Assembly: GCF_000427885.1 (NCBI RefSeq) | Contig: NZ_ATYW01000009.1 | Coordinates: 126,062-182,639, forward strand | Source: Glycomyces tenuis DSM 44171 | Lineage (GTDB): Bacteria; Actinomycetota; Actinomycetes; Mycobacteriales; Micromonosporaceae | DNA length: 56,578 nt | Direction of reading: 5' to 3' | Part shown: in pieces, positions 1-8,500 of the stretch | Position numbering within the stretch: position 1 is the first letter of the stretch | Layout of the letters: each line of letters starts with the position of its first letter | Translations under genes and position numbers: made by a program | The notes under the pieces: generated by a model | What the model was told of the DNA's origin: nothing | The model's input: only the letters and a program-made list of their open reading frames with translations | The model's database searches: none

Positions 1-148
1 CGAACGCGACCGGATCTACGTCAACCTCGACGCGGCACTCCAGGGCATCGGCACAGCCTCATGCGGACCGGGCGTACTCCCACAACACCGGCTCACCCCC
101 CGCCCGACCGTATTCACCCTCGGATTCCAGGCAACTGGCCGAAGGTGA
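1..148 (+). CDS. GH2 beta-galactosidase, C-terminal fragment (partial at window edge)
   Basis: Only the last 48 codons are present, in the frame starting at base 2 and ending with TGA at 146-148. The translated tail contains ASCGPGVLPQHRL followed by a beta-strand-rich end. This is the signature of the C-terminal (small-chain) domain of LacZ-type family 2 beta-galactosidases, in which an alternating SxSCGP segment closes the sugar-binding domain. The active site lies upstream of the window and cannot be judged. A role in beta-galactoside hydrolysis is inferred from family knowledge. Confidence 0.75.
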   Translation, partial: ERDRIYVNLDAALQGIGTASCGPGVLPQHRLTPRPTVFTLGFQATGRR

Positions 149-261
149 TGTCGAAGGCCACGCCGAAGTGGGTGACCACACTCATCCGCGCCCTGGCCAT
201 CTGAACAGGCGCTACGCTCAAGACGGGATCGGACCGGAGAAGACGCTGGTGGAGAGACTGC

Positions 262-744
262 ATGGAGCTGAATTCAATGGACGAGGTACACCTGGCGCGG
301 TGTGTGGCACTGGCACGGGCCGCGGCCGACGCGGGCGATGGGGCGTTCGGTTCGATACTGGTCGACAGCGCCGGACAGGTTCTGGCCGAGGACCTCAACC
401 GGGAGACGACAGCGGGCGACCCGACGGCACACCCCGAACTGGCCCTGGTCAGGTGGGCGATCGCGTCACTCGAACCGGATGCCCGGGCCGCCTCAACTGT
501 CTACACCTCCGGAGAGCATTGTCCGATGTGCGCTGCCGCTCATGCCTGGGCCGGACTCGGACGCATCGTCTACGCCGCATCGAGCGCGCAACTCGCGCAG
601 TGGCGCGCCGGATGGGGGCTTCCCTCAGCGCCGGTCCGACCACTTTCGATCAACGAGGTGGCTCCGGGAATCACTGCGGTGGGCCCGGTTCCCCCCTTCG
701 ACGACCAGATGCGCGAGGTGCACGCGAACGCGCTCCCGAAGTGA
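262..744 (+). CDS. Cytidine/deoxycytidylate-type nucleoside deaminase family protein
   Basis: This 160-aa protein has the zinc-deaminase layout. The His-x-Glu box is H57-P58-E59 (usually HAE), and the second zinc motif is H86-C87-P-M-C90 (usually PCxxC). Family members deaminate cytosine, guanine, tRNA adenosine or nucleotides. The substrate here is not evident, and both motifs carry small deviations (Ala to Pro, Pro to His). The ATG at 262 has GGAGAG about six bases upstream; a second Met at 277 is possible. It is convergent with the acyltransferase gene, with a gap of about 50 bp. Confidence 0.8.
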   Translation: MELNSMDEVHLARCVALARAAADAGDGAFGSILVDSAGQVLAEDLNRETTAGDPTAHPELALVRWAIASLEPDARAASTVYTSGEHCPMCAAAHAWAGLGRIVYAASSAQLAQWRAGWGLPSAPVRPLSINEVAPGITAVGPVPPFDDQMREVHANALPK

Positions 745-793
745 TTCGAGACCGTCCGGCCCGGCGGGATGCGGGCTCGATAGTCCCCGGTGT

Positions 794-2797
794 TCACCAG
801 CCGGTGGCCTCCAGCACTGTCTGCTCCACAAAGGGCGCCAGCGTCGCCGAGTACGTCGCGGTGATGTGCGACTTGTCGCGGTAGGTCAGGATATTGCCGA
901 TCGCGGCCGGGCAGGTCCCCTCCGGGCACACGTACTCGGTGAGGTCGGCGAGGTGGACGTTGTCCGGCACGTTCGCGAGCGCCAGAGCCGGGTCGGTCTC
1001 GGCCTGGCTCGGCGCCGCCTCGTCGGCGCAGGCGTCCACGCCGTGCAGGCCGATGCAGTCCTCCGGGTAGTGCCCGATCCGGGGCAGGTCGCGGAGCGCG
1101 AGGACGTCGATGCCCCAGTGGTCCAGCTGGTGCCAGCGGTTCACGAAGCCGGTATAGGTCTGCTCGCCGTCTTCGAGCGCCCGGGTCGACAACGTCACGG
1201 CCAGGTCCGGGCGCAGCAGCTCCAGCTGGTCCATGACCCACCGATTCCACTCCATGCACTCGGGGTACACCTCGCCGCCCGGGTCGTACAGGACGCCCGT
1301 GCTGAACTGGCACGAGCTCTTGGTGAACACCAGCAGCCGCCAGCCGTTGTCGAGCGCGGCCTGTTCGAACGCGGGGAACCAGTGCCCGATTCGCGACGCC
1401 CCGACCAGCGCGATCGTGTGCTCGCCGCCGAGGTCGCCGTAGGCGCAGACGCGGCGGGTCTGATTGTCGCAGCCTTCGTCGTAGTAGTACGGAATGTCCT
1501 TGATCTCCGCGAGCGGCGGGATCATCGGCATGTCGTCGTCTTCGAGCTGAGCGAACAGCTCCGGGTCGGTGAGCGCCTCGGCGCCCAGGTAGACGTCGCC
1601 GCTCTCGAGCGCCTGGTCGATCTTGCCGTCGAGGCGCTCGGTGCGCTCGACCAGTTGCGCCTGCGCCACGCTCGCCACCCCCAGCACCGGGACCAGGAAC
1701 GCCGCCGCCACCGCGACCGACTTCCCCCGGCTGAACCGGCGCCGCCTGGTCGGCAGTACGCGGTCCTCGACCGCCCACTTGGTCAGGAACGCCGCGCCCA
1801 GCGAGAGCGCCAGGACCGCCAGTCCGCCCAGGATGGACGCGCTCCGTTCGGCGTTCAGGTACAGGTACACCACCAGGATCGGCCAGTGCCACAGGTACAG
1901 CGCGTACGAGCGGTCGCCGAGCGCCGTCATCGGACCGGAGGCCAGGAACCGGTCGACCGCCCAGCGCTTGCCGGTGGTGCCGGCCAGGATCACCAGGATC
2001 GCGGCGCCGACCGGCCAGAGCGCGATATAGCCGGGGAACTGGTCCGACACGTTGAACAGCGCGCCGCACGCGATCAGCGAGAGCACGCCGATCCAACCGA
2101 GGGCGAAGCGGATCCACACCGGTATCCGAATCATCGGCAGAGCCATCGCGAGCATCCCGCCGAGCGCGAACTCCCACATCCGCGTCCCGGTGCTGAAATA
2201 CGCCCAGGTCTGATTCTCGGCGGTCGCGGCGATCGAATAGGGCAGCGAGACCGCCAGCACCAGCGCGCAGGCGGCGAACGCGACCTTTCGCAGATGTCCG
2301 CCGACCACCTTGACCACCAAGGCGACCAGCGCCATGAGTGCTATCCACACCAGGTAGAACTGCCCCTGGATCGATAGTGACCAGAAGTGCTGCAAGGGAC
2401 TGACCGGGTCGCTCCGATTGAGATAGTCGACCGTGCGCGCGGCGAGGATCCAGTTCTCGTAGTAGAGGGCCGAGGCGAGCGTCTCGGACATGACGGCGTG
2501 CGTGCGGTACCACGGCATCCACAGCCAGGCGATCACCGCAATGCCGAGCAGGACCACGGCGGCGGTCGGCACGAGCCTGCGCGAGAGGCGGGTCAGGAAC
2601 ACCACCGGCATGAGACGGCCGTGCTTCTCGTAGGAGCGCACCAGCGAACCGGTGATGAAGAACCCGGTCAACATGAGGAAGACGTCGACACCGCCGGATA
2701 CGCGGCCGAACCAGATGTGATAGACGGCGACCAGTAGAACCGCGAAGGCCCGCAGCCCTTGGATCTCAGGTCGGTACTCATCGCGGAGATCCACCAT
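794..2797 (-). CDS. Acyltransferase-3 family membrane O-acyltransferase with C-terminal SGNH domain (OafA-like)
   Basis: This is a 667-aa protein. The N-terminal half is an acyltransferase-3 domain with about ten membrane helices. It opens with RPEIQGLRAFAVLLVAVYH (catalytic-site His) and then VDVFLMLTGFFI, both hallmarks of OafA/YrhL proteins. The C-terminal half is an extracytoplasmic SGNH-like domain with GASRIGHW (nucleophile block) and DKSH near the end (Asp-x-x-His block). Such fusions transfer acetyl groups across the membrane onto surface polysaccharides. The start at 2797 was chosen because the conserved domain begins within ten residues and GGTGG lies just upstream; the open frame extends further but looks non-homologous. 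Confidence 0.9.
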   Translation of the reverse strand: MVDLRDEYRPEIQGLRAFAVLLVAVYHIWFGRVSGGVDVFLMLTGFFITGSLVRSYEKHGRLMPVVFLTRLSRRLVPTAAVVLLGIAVIAWLWMPWYRTHAVMSETLASALYYENWILAARTVDYLNRSDPVSPLQHFWSLSIQGQFYLVWIALMALVALVVKVVGGHLRKVAFAACALVLAVSLPYSIAATAENQTWAYFSTGTRMWEFALGGMLAMALPMIRIPVWIRFALGWIGVLSLIACGALFNVSDQFPGYIALWPVGAAILVILAGTTGKRWAVDRFLASGPMTALGDRSYALYLWHWPILVVYLYLNAERSASILGGLAVLALSLGAAFLTKWAVEDRVLPTRRRRFSRGKSVAVAAAFLVPVLGVASVAQAQLVERTERLDGKIDQALESGDVYLGAEALTDPELFAQLEDDDMPMIPPLAEIKDIPYYYDEGCDNQTRRVCAYGDLGGEHTIALVGASRIGHWFPAFEQAALDNGWRLLVFTKSSCQFSTGVLYDPGGEVYPECMEWNRWVMDQLELLRPDLAVTLSTRALEDGEQTYTGFVNRWHQLDHWGIDVLALRDLPRIGHYPEDCIGLHGVDACADEAAPSQAETDPALALANVPDNVHLADLTEYVCPEGTCPAAIGNILTYRDKSHITATYSATLAPFVEQTVLEATGW

Positions 2798-3061
2798 GCC
2801 ACCATATGGTACGCGGTTGGCGCAAAGGCGAACTTCCCATGTGAGACGAGCGAACCCCAGCCGAAACCGGTGCGACTTCGGCGAGACCCCGAACAGGAGC
2901 TTTTCTTCATCGTGCCGCGATGCCTGCGGGAACCCGTCCCTCATCACGGTCCTGTGGGATCAGTCGCGGGAGGCGCGCTCGACGTGTCGCAGGCGATGGA
3001 CGCCGCAGCGGTGCTTCTCGGCCGCGTGCTCCGCCGTGATGACGAGGAGAGCGGCCGGTCG

Positions 3062-4258
3062 CTACAGGCCCTCGGGCGCGTCGCCGAAGTCGTCGATGCG
3101 GAGGCGTTCGCCGTCGCGCAGGGCGGACTCGTGGGCCACGAGGCCCGGGAGGGTGTAGCGGGCGGCGGCCCAGGCGTTCACGCTCGGGAGGCGCTGCTCG
3201 TTCACGGCGGTCACGAAGTCGTGCGCGAGCAGCTGGTGGCTGCCCATGTGCCCGTTGCCGAGCCCTTTGAACTCGACCGGCAGGAGGGAGGTGTCGTGCA
3301 CGGGCGCGTGGCCGGAGATGAAGGAGTCGTGCAGCGCCGGGTCCACATTCGCCAGCATCGGGTCGTCGGCGCCCTGGCCGGGTTGCACCAGCTCGGTGAG
3401 GTCGTGCAGGGGGCCCGACCGTTCGTGCCAGAAGGTGGAGCGGGAGTTCTGCTCGAGGATGCCTTCGGTGCCGTAGAAGGCGAACCGGGACTCGGGGATC
3501 CAGTTGGCGAGGCCGACGCGGCGGAACTCGTTGGTGCGCATGCTGCCGCCGCCGGCCGTCTCGAACAGGGCGGTGGCGTTGGAGAAGTCGTTGTCGAACA
3601 TGCTCACGGACTTGTCGAAGACGCCGTCGCCGCGCTGGTCGGGCACGCCGATGGCGCTGACACTGACGGCGTGGGTGTTCCAGGCGCCGAGCACGCCGCC
3701 GATGGCGTGGGTGGGGTACGTCATCGGCGGGAAGCTGGCGGTGCGCTTCCAGTCCGCGCCGCCGCTGTACTGGTAGGCGGTGTAGAAGCCGTGGTCCATG
3801 TCGTGCACGTAGTCGCCCTCGGCGTAGAAGAGCCGACCGAACGCGCCTTCGGCGGCCTTCTGCCTGGCGAGCACGGTGACCGGGTGGTAGAAGCTCGTCT
3901 CGCCCATCATGTAGGTGAGGCCGGTCTCCTTGACCGTGTCGATGATCGCGGCGATCTCCTCGACCGTGAAGGCCATCGGCACGGCCGAGTAGACGTGCTT
4001 GCCCGCGCGCAGCGCCCGCACCACGAGCGGCCCGTGGGTCCACCGCTGTGTGAAGACCGCGACGGCGTCCACGTCGGAGGCGAGCATCGCGTCGAAGTCG
4101 TCCTCGACGCCCGCCAGGCCGAGCTCGCCCGCGAGGGAGGCGGCGCGCTCGGCGAGGAGATCGGTCACGGTGACGCGCGAGACCCCGGGGTGGGCGTTGA
4201 ACAGTTTCGCGAACGCGCCGGCGAACTGCCCGGCGCCGACGAAGCCGATGGAGAACAC
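3062..4258 (-). CDS. Gfo/Idh/MocA family NAD(P)-dependent oxidoreductase
   Basis: This 398-aa protein starts with a Rossmann fold (FVGAGQFAGAF, GxGxxG at residues 8-13). The usual EKP motif is replaced by SAVPMA at residues 91-96, so the catalytic-site Lys of the classic family is missing. I recall such 'AVP' variants as a recognisable subfamily, so this may not mean inactivity. The family oxidises or reduces sugars, inositols and related pseudosaccharides. The start is GTG with AAGGAG seven bases upstream. It is divergent from an AraC regulator across a 110-bp intergenic region, which suggests local sugar-responsive control. Confidence 0.85.
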   Translation of the reverse strand: MFSIGFVGAGQFAGAFAKLFNAHPGVSRVTVTDLLAERAASLAGELGLAGVEDDFDAMLASDVDAVAVFTQRWTHGPLVVRALRAGKHVYSAVPMAFTVEEIAAIIDTVKETGLTYMMGETSFYHPVTVLARQKAAEGAFGRLFYAEGDYVHDMDHGFYTAYQYSGGADWKRTASFPPMTYPTHAIGGVLGAWNTHAVSVSAIGVPDQRGDGVFDKSVSMFDNDFSNATALFETAGGGSMRTNEFRRVGLANWIPESRFAFYGTEGILEQNSRSTFWHERSGPLHDLTELVQPGQGADDPMLANVDPALHDSFISGHAPVHDTSLLPVEFKGLGNGHMGSHQLLAHDFVTAVNEQRLPSVNAWAAARYTLPGLVAHESALRDGERLRIDDFGDAPEGL

Positions 4259-4325
4259 GGCGACACTCCTTGATGATCGAGGCTGATGGTGCGACCGGTG
4301 TCGGGCGCTGCGGCACCACCGTATA

Positions 4326-4343
4326 AGTTCTGATCGGAGAACT
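4326..4343. promoter_or_regulatory. Inverted repeat in divergent oxidoreductase/AraC promoter region
   Basis: AGTTCT at 4326-4331 and AGAACT at 4338-4343 form a perfect 6-bp inverted repeat around GATCGG. It lies between the divergent Gfo/Idh/MocA gene and the AraC gene, 25 bases before the TTG start of the latter. It could be a regulator binding site; this is inference from position and symmetry only. Confidence 0.4.
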
Positions 4344-4368
4344 CTTCACTGATTGGAGCGAGTTTTTC

Positions 4369-5190
4369 TTGGATCCTCAGTTCGGGATCGCACCGCCGGA
4401 ACTCGTGGGGTGGGCCGGGCGACCGATCCTCATGGACACCGCCCACCAGCACGACGACCTGGAGATCAACTTCGTCGCCGAAGGCGGGACGATGCTCTAC
4501 CTGTTCGGCGGCGAGACCGTCGAGATCGGCCCCGGGTCAGTGGCCGCCTTCTGGGCCGCCGTGCCCCACCAGCTCGTCGCGAACGCCGCGACCCGGACTC
4601 ACTGGGTCCACGTGCCGTTCGCGACGTTCCTCGGCTGGGGCCTGCCGACCGCCCTGATCGGGCGCCTCCTGTCGGGCATGCCGCTCATCGCCCCGCCGTC
4701 CGCGGTCATGGCCTCCGACCCCGCGAACTTCACCCAGTGGGCCGACGACCTCGCCAGCGCGCAGCCGGAGCGCCGCCGCATCCTGCTGCTCGAAGTCGAA
4801 GCCAGGGTCCGCCGCCTCGCACTGGACGCACCGCAGGAACCGACGCGCTCGTACTCCGGAGGCGATCCGGCGCTGCGCCATGTCGTCACGATGGTCCGGC
4901 ACATCGCCGAGCACTTCCGCGAACCGTTGACCGTGGCCGACGTCGCCGCCGCCGCGCGCCTGCATCCCAACTACGCCATGACGCACTTCGGCAGGGTCGT
5001 GCGCACCACGATCATCGACTACCTCACCCGCTGCCGCCTCGCGGAATGCCGGCGCCTGCTCGTCACCACCGACCTGCCGATCGCGGCCGTCGCCGCCGAT
5101 TCCGGCTTCAGCTCGGTCAGCCGCTTCTACGCCGCCTTCAAGACCGAATGCGGCGTACCGCCCGCCACCTACCGCCGCCAGCACCGATGA
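4369..5190 (+). CDS. AraC family transcriptional regulator
   Basis: This 273-aa protein has an N-terminal AraC-type cupin domain (about residues 20-100; HQHDDLEINFV and a Gly-rich turn) that would sense a small molecule. A C-terminal double HTH spans about 165-270, with the typical second-helix end AADSGFSSVSRFYAAFKTECG and PPATYRR. The start is TTG with GGAG ten bases upstream. It is divergent from the Gfo/Idh/MocA gene, its most likely target. The inducer, probably a sugar or derivative, is inferred from context. Confidence 0.88.
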   Translation: MDPQFGIAPPELVGWAGRPILMDTAHQHDDLEINFVAEGGTMLYLFGGETVEIGPGSVAAFWAAVPHQLVANAATRTHWVHVPFATFLGWGLPTALIGRLLSGMPLIAPPSAVMASDPANFTQWADDLASAQPERRRILLLEVEARVRRLALDAPQEPTRSYSGGDPALRHVVTMVRHIAEHFREPLTVADVAAAARLHPNYAMTHFGRVVRTTIIDYLTRCRLAECRRLLVTTDLPIAAVAADSGFSSVSRFYAAFKTECGVPPATYRRQHR

Positions 5191-5284
5191 CGGCCGGGTG
5201 CACACCGGATCTCCCGGCCGCGGTCGATGATCGCACCACCGGTGCACTTCAGACATCCCCTTTGACCAGTTAGGTTCGCACGCA

Positions 5285-6037
5285 ATGGAATACTTCGACA
5301 TCGAGCACGACGGCCGCGCGCTCCGCGGTGTGCTGCACCTGCCCGCCGCCGCGACCGGCGTCCCGGCGGTCGCGCTCTGCCACGGCTTCGGCGGCAACCG
5401 CGCCGAGTTCGGCTACACGTTCGTCCGGCTCGCCGAGCGCCTGGCCGAGCGCGGCGTCGCCGCCTGCCGGTTCGACTTCGCCGGCTGCGGCGACTCCGAC
5501 GGCGACTTCGACGACCTCACGGTTTCCGACCAGGTCGCACAGGCCCTCGCGGTTCTCGACGCCTTGGCCGCTCACCCCGCGGTCGCCCCAGAGCGCCTGT
5601 CGCTCATGGGCATGAGCCTGGGCGGACTGACCGCGCAGCTCGCTGCTGCGCGGCGCCCGGTCCGGTCGCTCACGCTGTGGGCCCCGGCGGCGGGGGCCGT
5701 GGACATGGACGAGGCCGCGGCGAAGCGGCGCGCCGACGCCATCGCCGAGTTCGGATACGACGACTTCGGTGGCCTGCCGGTGCGTCAGCGGTTCGTCGAC
5801 GACGCAGAGGGCATCGACCCGTTCGCCGACGCCGCCGCATACTCCGGCCCGGTGCTCCTGGCCGTCGGCACCGAGGACTTCGTGCTCGGCCCCGAACTCC
5901 TCGAGCGCTACCGGAGCACCTACGGCGACCGGCTCCACCGGCACGTCTTCGACGGCGTCGGCCACGGCTTCGAGACCGTGTCCGCACGCGAACGCCTCGT
6001 CGAGCTGACCGCGTCGTTCATCGAACGTCGCGCCTGA
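5285..6037 (+). CDS. Alpha/beta hydrolase (serine esterase/aminopeptidase-like)
   Basis: This is a 250-aa alpha/beta hydrolase. It shows the oxyanion motif CHGFGG (32-37), the nucleophile elbow GMSLGG with Ser111, an acid in VGTEDFVLG (about residue 199) and the catalytic His in GVGHGFE near the end. Length and motifs fit the small prolyl-oligopeptidase/dienelactone-hydrolase-like group; the substrate is unknown. The ATG at 5285 lacks a strong ribosome binding site. It sits downstream of the AraC gene with a gap of about 95 bp, so co-transcription is possible but unproven. Confidence 0.85.
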   Translation: MEYFDIEHDGRALRGVLHLPAAATGVPAVALCHGFGGNRAEFGYTFVRLAERLAERGVAACRFDFAGCGDSDGDFDDLTVSDQVAQALAVLDALAAHPAVAPERLSLMGMSLGGLTAQLAAARRPVRSLTLWAPAAGAVDMDEAAAKRRADAIAEFGYDDFGGLPVRQRFVDDAEGIDPFADAAAYSGPVLLAVGTEDFVLGPELLERYRSTYGDRLHRHVFDGVGHGFETVSARERLVELTASFIERRA

Positions 6038-6100
6038 GCGCTTCAGGGCGGGCCGCGCCGTTCCGTGACGCCGACCGCCCGGATCCCACGGGCTTGCGGT

Positions 6101-6361
6101 TCACTCCAGCTTCTCGAAGAAGAATTCGTGCTTCATGTACGAGGTGTCGTACTCGTGCCCGGGGTACGGCGGGATGAGCTGGGAGGCCTGGAACAGCCGC
6201 CAGCCGTCGCGCAGGGCCTCGGTCCCGGTGTCGTACGGCGGCAGGTCGCTGTCGCCGGTGGTCGGCTCGGTCTTGCCGGTCCCGTCGTAGAAGGCCCAGG
6301 CCAGCACCTCCGAGTCGAGCGCGGAGTTGTTCAAGTAGAGAACGAGGACTTGCTGTTTCAC
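6101..6361 (-). CDS. Small unknown protein translationally coupled to the PhyH-family gene
   Basis: This 86-aa protein starts with a GTG that overlaps the stop of the upstream dioxygenase gene in a GTGA, indicating translational coupling. The open frame extends further upstream, but only antisense-like sequence is gained. It is acidic with no Cys, signal peptide or membrane segment. It has a Trp/Tyr-rich middle and an aromatic end (residues 76-86 are MKHEFFFEKLE). The composition looks like a small folded accessory or substrate-binding protein. I do not recognise the family, and the function is unknown. Confidence 0.7.
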   Translation of the reverse strand: MKQQVLVLYLNNSALDSEVLAWAFYDGTGKTEPTTGDSDLPPYDTGTEALRDGWRLFQASQLIPPYPGHEYDTSYMKHEFFFEKLE

Positions 6362-7170
6362 GCGACCCTCCCGGGGCGGTTGGCGACGCGGGTCGCCCAG
6401 AGATCGATGTCGAAGGAGGCGTCGCCGGTCATGGCGCGCCACAGTTTGATGCGGTTGTAGACCTCGAGGCGGCCGGTGGCGTGTTCGCACCAGGGGAAGT
6501 GCCGGCCGAGCTCATGGGCGATCCGCGGGTCGTCGAGGTCGCTCGTGTCCCAAAGCCGCACTTGGGGAACGGTGGGGTTGAAGCGGATCTTGAACATGTA
6601 GCGGCGGGTGTCGGAGTCGTTGCGCCGGCCGCCGTGCCAGATGCCGTGGTGGAGGAGGACGACCGTGCCGGCCGGGCAGGTGAGCCGGGACTGGCCGCGC
6701 AGGTTCTGGTAGCGGCCGGTGTCGGACTCGTTGGTGCGGCGCAGATGCGAACCGGGGACGGACAAGGTGCCGCCCATGGTGCCGGTGACCTCGTGCGGGT
6801 AGTACATGAGCTGGACGTCGAAGGCGTCGGGACGGGTGTCGATGATGGCGTCGGCGTGGAGCGCCTGGGCGGCGCCCTCGCGCGGCTCACGGACATGGAG
6901 GGCGTGGTGGTCCACGGTCGGGTCGGGGCCGATGAGGCTGTGCAGCGCTCCGGCGACGGCTGGGGTCTCGATGAGGCGGCGCACGAAGGATCCCTCCTCG
7001 TACACCTTCGGGACCGGCTGTCCGTAATAGGCCACCGGGATTCCGGCGTCGAAGACGCCGATGGCCTCTTCGTTGAGGTCGTCGGGTATGACGGCGTCCA
7101 TGCGGTGGAAGCCGGTCGCGACGAAGCGCGCGACCTCGACCGATGACAGGAGTGGTGCTGTGGTTGTCAT
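6358..7170 (-). CDS. Phytanoyl-CoA dioxygenase (PhyH) family Fe(II)/2-oxoglutarate oxygenase
   Basis: The protein is about 270 aa from the ATG at 7170; 16 further codons upstream look non-conserved. The iron triad is visible as LHADAII (His-x-Asp) and, about 70 residues later, HHGIWHGG (distal His), with RYMFKIRF supplying the likely 2-oxoglutarate-binding Arg. Bacterial PhyH proteins hydroxylate or halogenate diverse small molecules, so the substrate cannot be named. It is the first gene of a two-gene unit with the 86-aa protein and is divergent from an AraC regulator. Confidence 0.85.
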   Translation of the reverse strand: MTTTAPLLSSVEVARFVATGFHRMDAVIPDDLNEEAIGVFDAGIPVAYYGQPVPKVYEEGSFVRRLIETPAVAGALHSLIGPDPTVDHHALHVREPREGAAQALHADAIIDTRPDAFDVQLMYYPHEVTGTMGGTLSVPGSHLRRTNESDTGRYQNLRGQSRLTCPAGTVVLLHHGIWHGGRRNDSDTRRYMFKIRFNPTVPQVRLWDTSDLDDPRIAHELGRHFPWCEHATGRLEVYNRIKLWRAMTGDASFDIDLWATRVANRPGRVA

Positions 7171-7200
7171 GAGACGAGCGTATGGAGTATCTTGCCTGCT

Positions 7201-7230
7201 GTAATGGGTTGTAATCACCGACTAGTGGTT
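7201..7230. promoter_or_regulatory. Repeats in the divergent PhyH/AraC promoter region
   Basis: The short intergenic stretch holds a direct GTAAT repeat (7201-7205 and 7211-7215, exactly 10 bp apart) and a 5/6-matched inverted repeat AATCAC/GTGGTT (7213-7218, 7225-7230). The one-turn spacing is typical of AraC-family half-sites. Binding is inferred, not shown. Confidence 0.35.
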
Positions 7231-7240
7231 GGTTTTCACT

Positions 7241-8005
7241 ATGCGGACCGTGGTCTTGCATCTGGACGAGCCGCCCGAGGTCGCCAACGCCGGGGTCTCG
7301 GTCCACGGCGTGACCGTGCGGTCCGAGAGCTTCCGTCTGCCCGACCTGTGGCAGCTGCACCTGTACTTCTATGAAGGCGAGCTCGAAGTGGGCGGCACGA
7401 CCCACCCCATCAAGCCGGGGCGCGTGAGCCTGATTCCGGCCGACGCGGAAGTGCACTTCCGTTACCGCGGCCGCTCCGAGCACCTGTACGTCCATGCGCG
7501 CCTTGCCGATCGGGGCGCGGTCCACCAGGTGCCCGTCATGCGGGACGCCGGGGCCGCCGTGCCGATCCTCGACGGCATGCTGCGGCAGGCGATCGCGGCC
7601 GCGGCGCACACCCCGGCCCGGGCGAGCGCCGAGGTCTGGGCGTTCCTCTGGCGGCTGACGCAACTGCGGCCCGCGGAGCACGGCGGGCACCCTGCGGTCG
7701 CCGACGCGCTCGCCTATATCGAAGGGCGTTTGCCGAAGACGATCACCGTCCCTGATGTCGCGGCGGCGGTCGGCGTCTCCCATAACCACCTCACCCGCCT
7801 CTTCAGGGCCGCCACCGGCACCACCGTGGTCGCGCACATCCGACGCCGCCGTCTCGAACGCGCCGCCCACCTGCTGCGCGAGTCCACGCTCTCCATCCCG
7901 GCCATCGCCGCCTCGGTCGGCATCCCCGACCTCCAGGCCTTCAACAAGGCCTGCCGCCAGGAGCTGGGAGCGTCGCCGCGCGCGATCCGCGCCGCGACCG
8001 GGTGA
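7241..8005 (+). CDS. AraC family transcriptional regulator
   Basis: The protein is about 254 aa. An N-terminal cupin (LHLYFYEGELEVGG, then IKPGRVSLIPADAEVHF) precedes a C-terminal AraC HTH with ITVPDVAAAVGVSHNHLTRLF and IPAIAASVGIPDLQAFNKAC. An in-frame TTG at 7229 is an alternative start; the ATG at 7241 puts the cupin at a normal distance. It is divergent from the PhyH/86-aa pair and is the obvious candidate regulator of that unit. The ligand is unknown. Confidence 0.87.
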   Translation: MRTVVLHLDEPPEVANAGVSVHGVTVRSESFRLPDLWQLHLYFYEGELEVGGTTHPIKPGRVSLIPADAEVHFRYRGRSEHLYVHARLADRGAVHQVPVMRDAGAAVPILDGMLRQAIAAAAHTPARASAEVWAFLWRLTQLRPAEHGGHPAVADALAYIEGRLPKTITVPDVAAAVGVSHNHLTRLFRAATGTTVVAHIRRRRLERAAHLLRESTLSIPAIAASVGIPDLQAFNKACRQELGASPRAIRAATG

Positions 8006-8500
8006 GCTTCCACTGCCGCTCGGAGCCGCCGTGGCAGCTCCATCTCCGTCAGTCGCCGCCAACGATCGGCGCAAGCCGGTCGGCGACACCGTGCCCTGCG
8101 GGGACGGGTTCGGGCATGACGTCGCCGGGACGGGCGAATCCCGGGGAGGTCGGCGCCTTCCGGCATTCTGCGGTCCTTAGCGGTGCGCGGTCACATTGCT
8201 CGACCACAATGGATTTATTTGGGCACGCGCGCACCACTGGAAACGGATGTAACAGTCCAACGAACATTTTTCGCTCGCGAAAGCAGATTCCAGGCTTCAG
8301 AGGCTTGCCAAAGCACCACCGGCGCGGTTAGCTGTGCACAGATGGCCACACCACGACACATCTCGCGATAACCGAGCACCGATCGGCTGAACGGGCCGAC
8401 CGCTCCGCTCCAGGCCCGACCCAGGGGGCCAGTGTGCCGACAATCCCATCAGATCCCGGTGGCCCTTCCATGTCCGAACCTGTCCACCTGCGAAAGGGCC
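8006..8500. other. Non-coding stretch between AraC and GOLPH3-like genes
   Basis: About 495 bases with no convincing gene; the short frames here have atypical composition. The middle is locally less GC-rich. It contains a perfect inverted repeat TTTCGC-TC-GCGAAA at 8269-8282, which may be an operator or part of a promoter for the downstream GOLPH3-like operon. The end carries the GAAAGG ribosome binding site used at 8501. Confidence 0.5.

Noticed and set aside
8183..8371. Short open frame in the AraC/GOLPH3-like intergenic region
   Set aside because: No ribosome binding site, no family pattern, and third-position GC unlike the neighbours.
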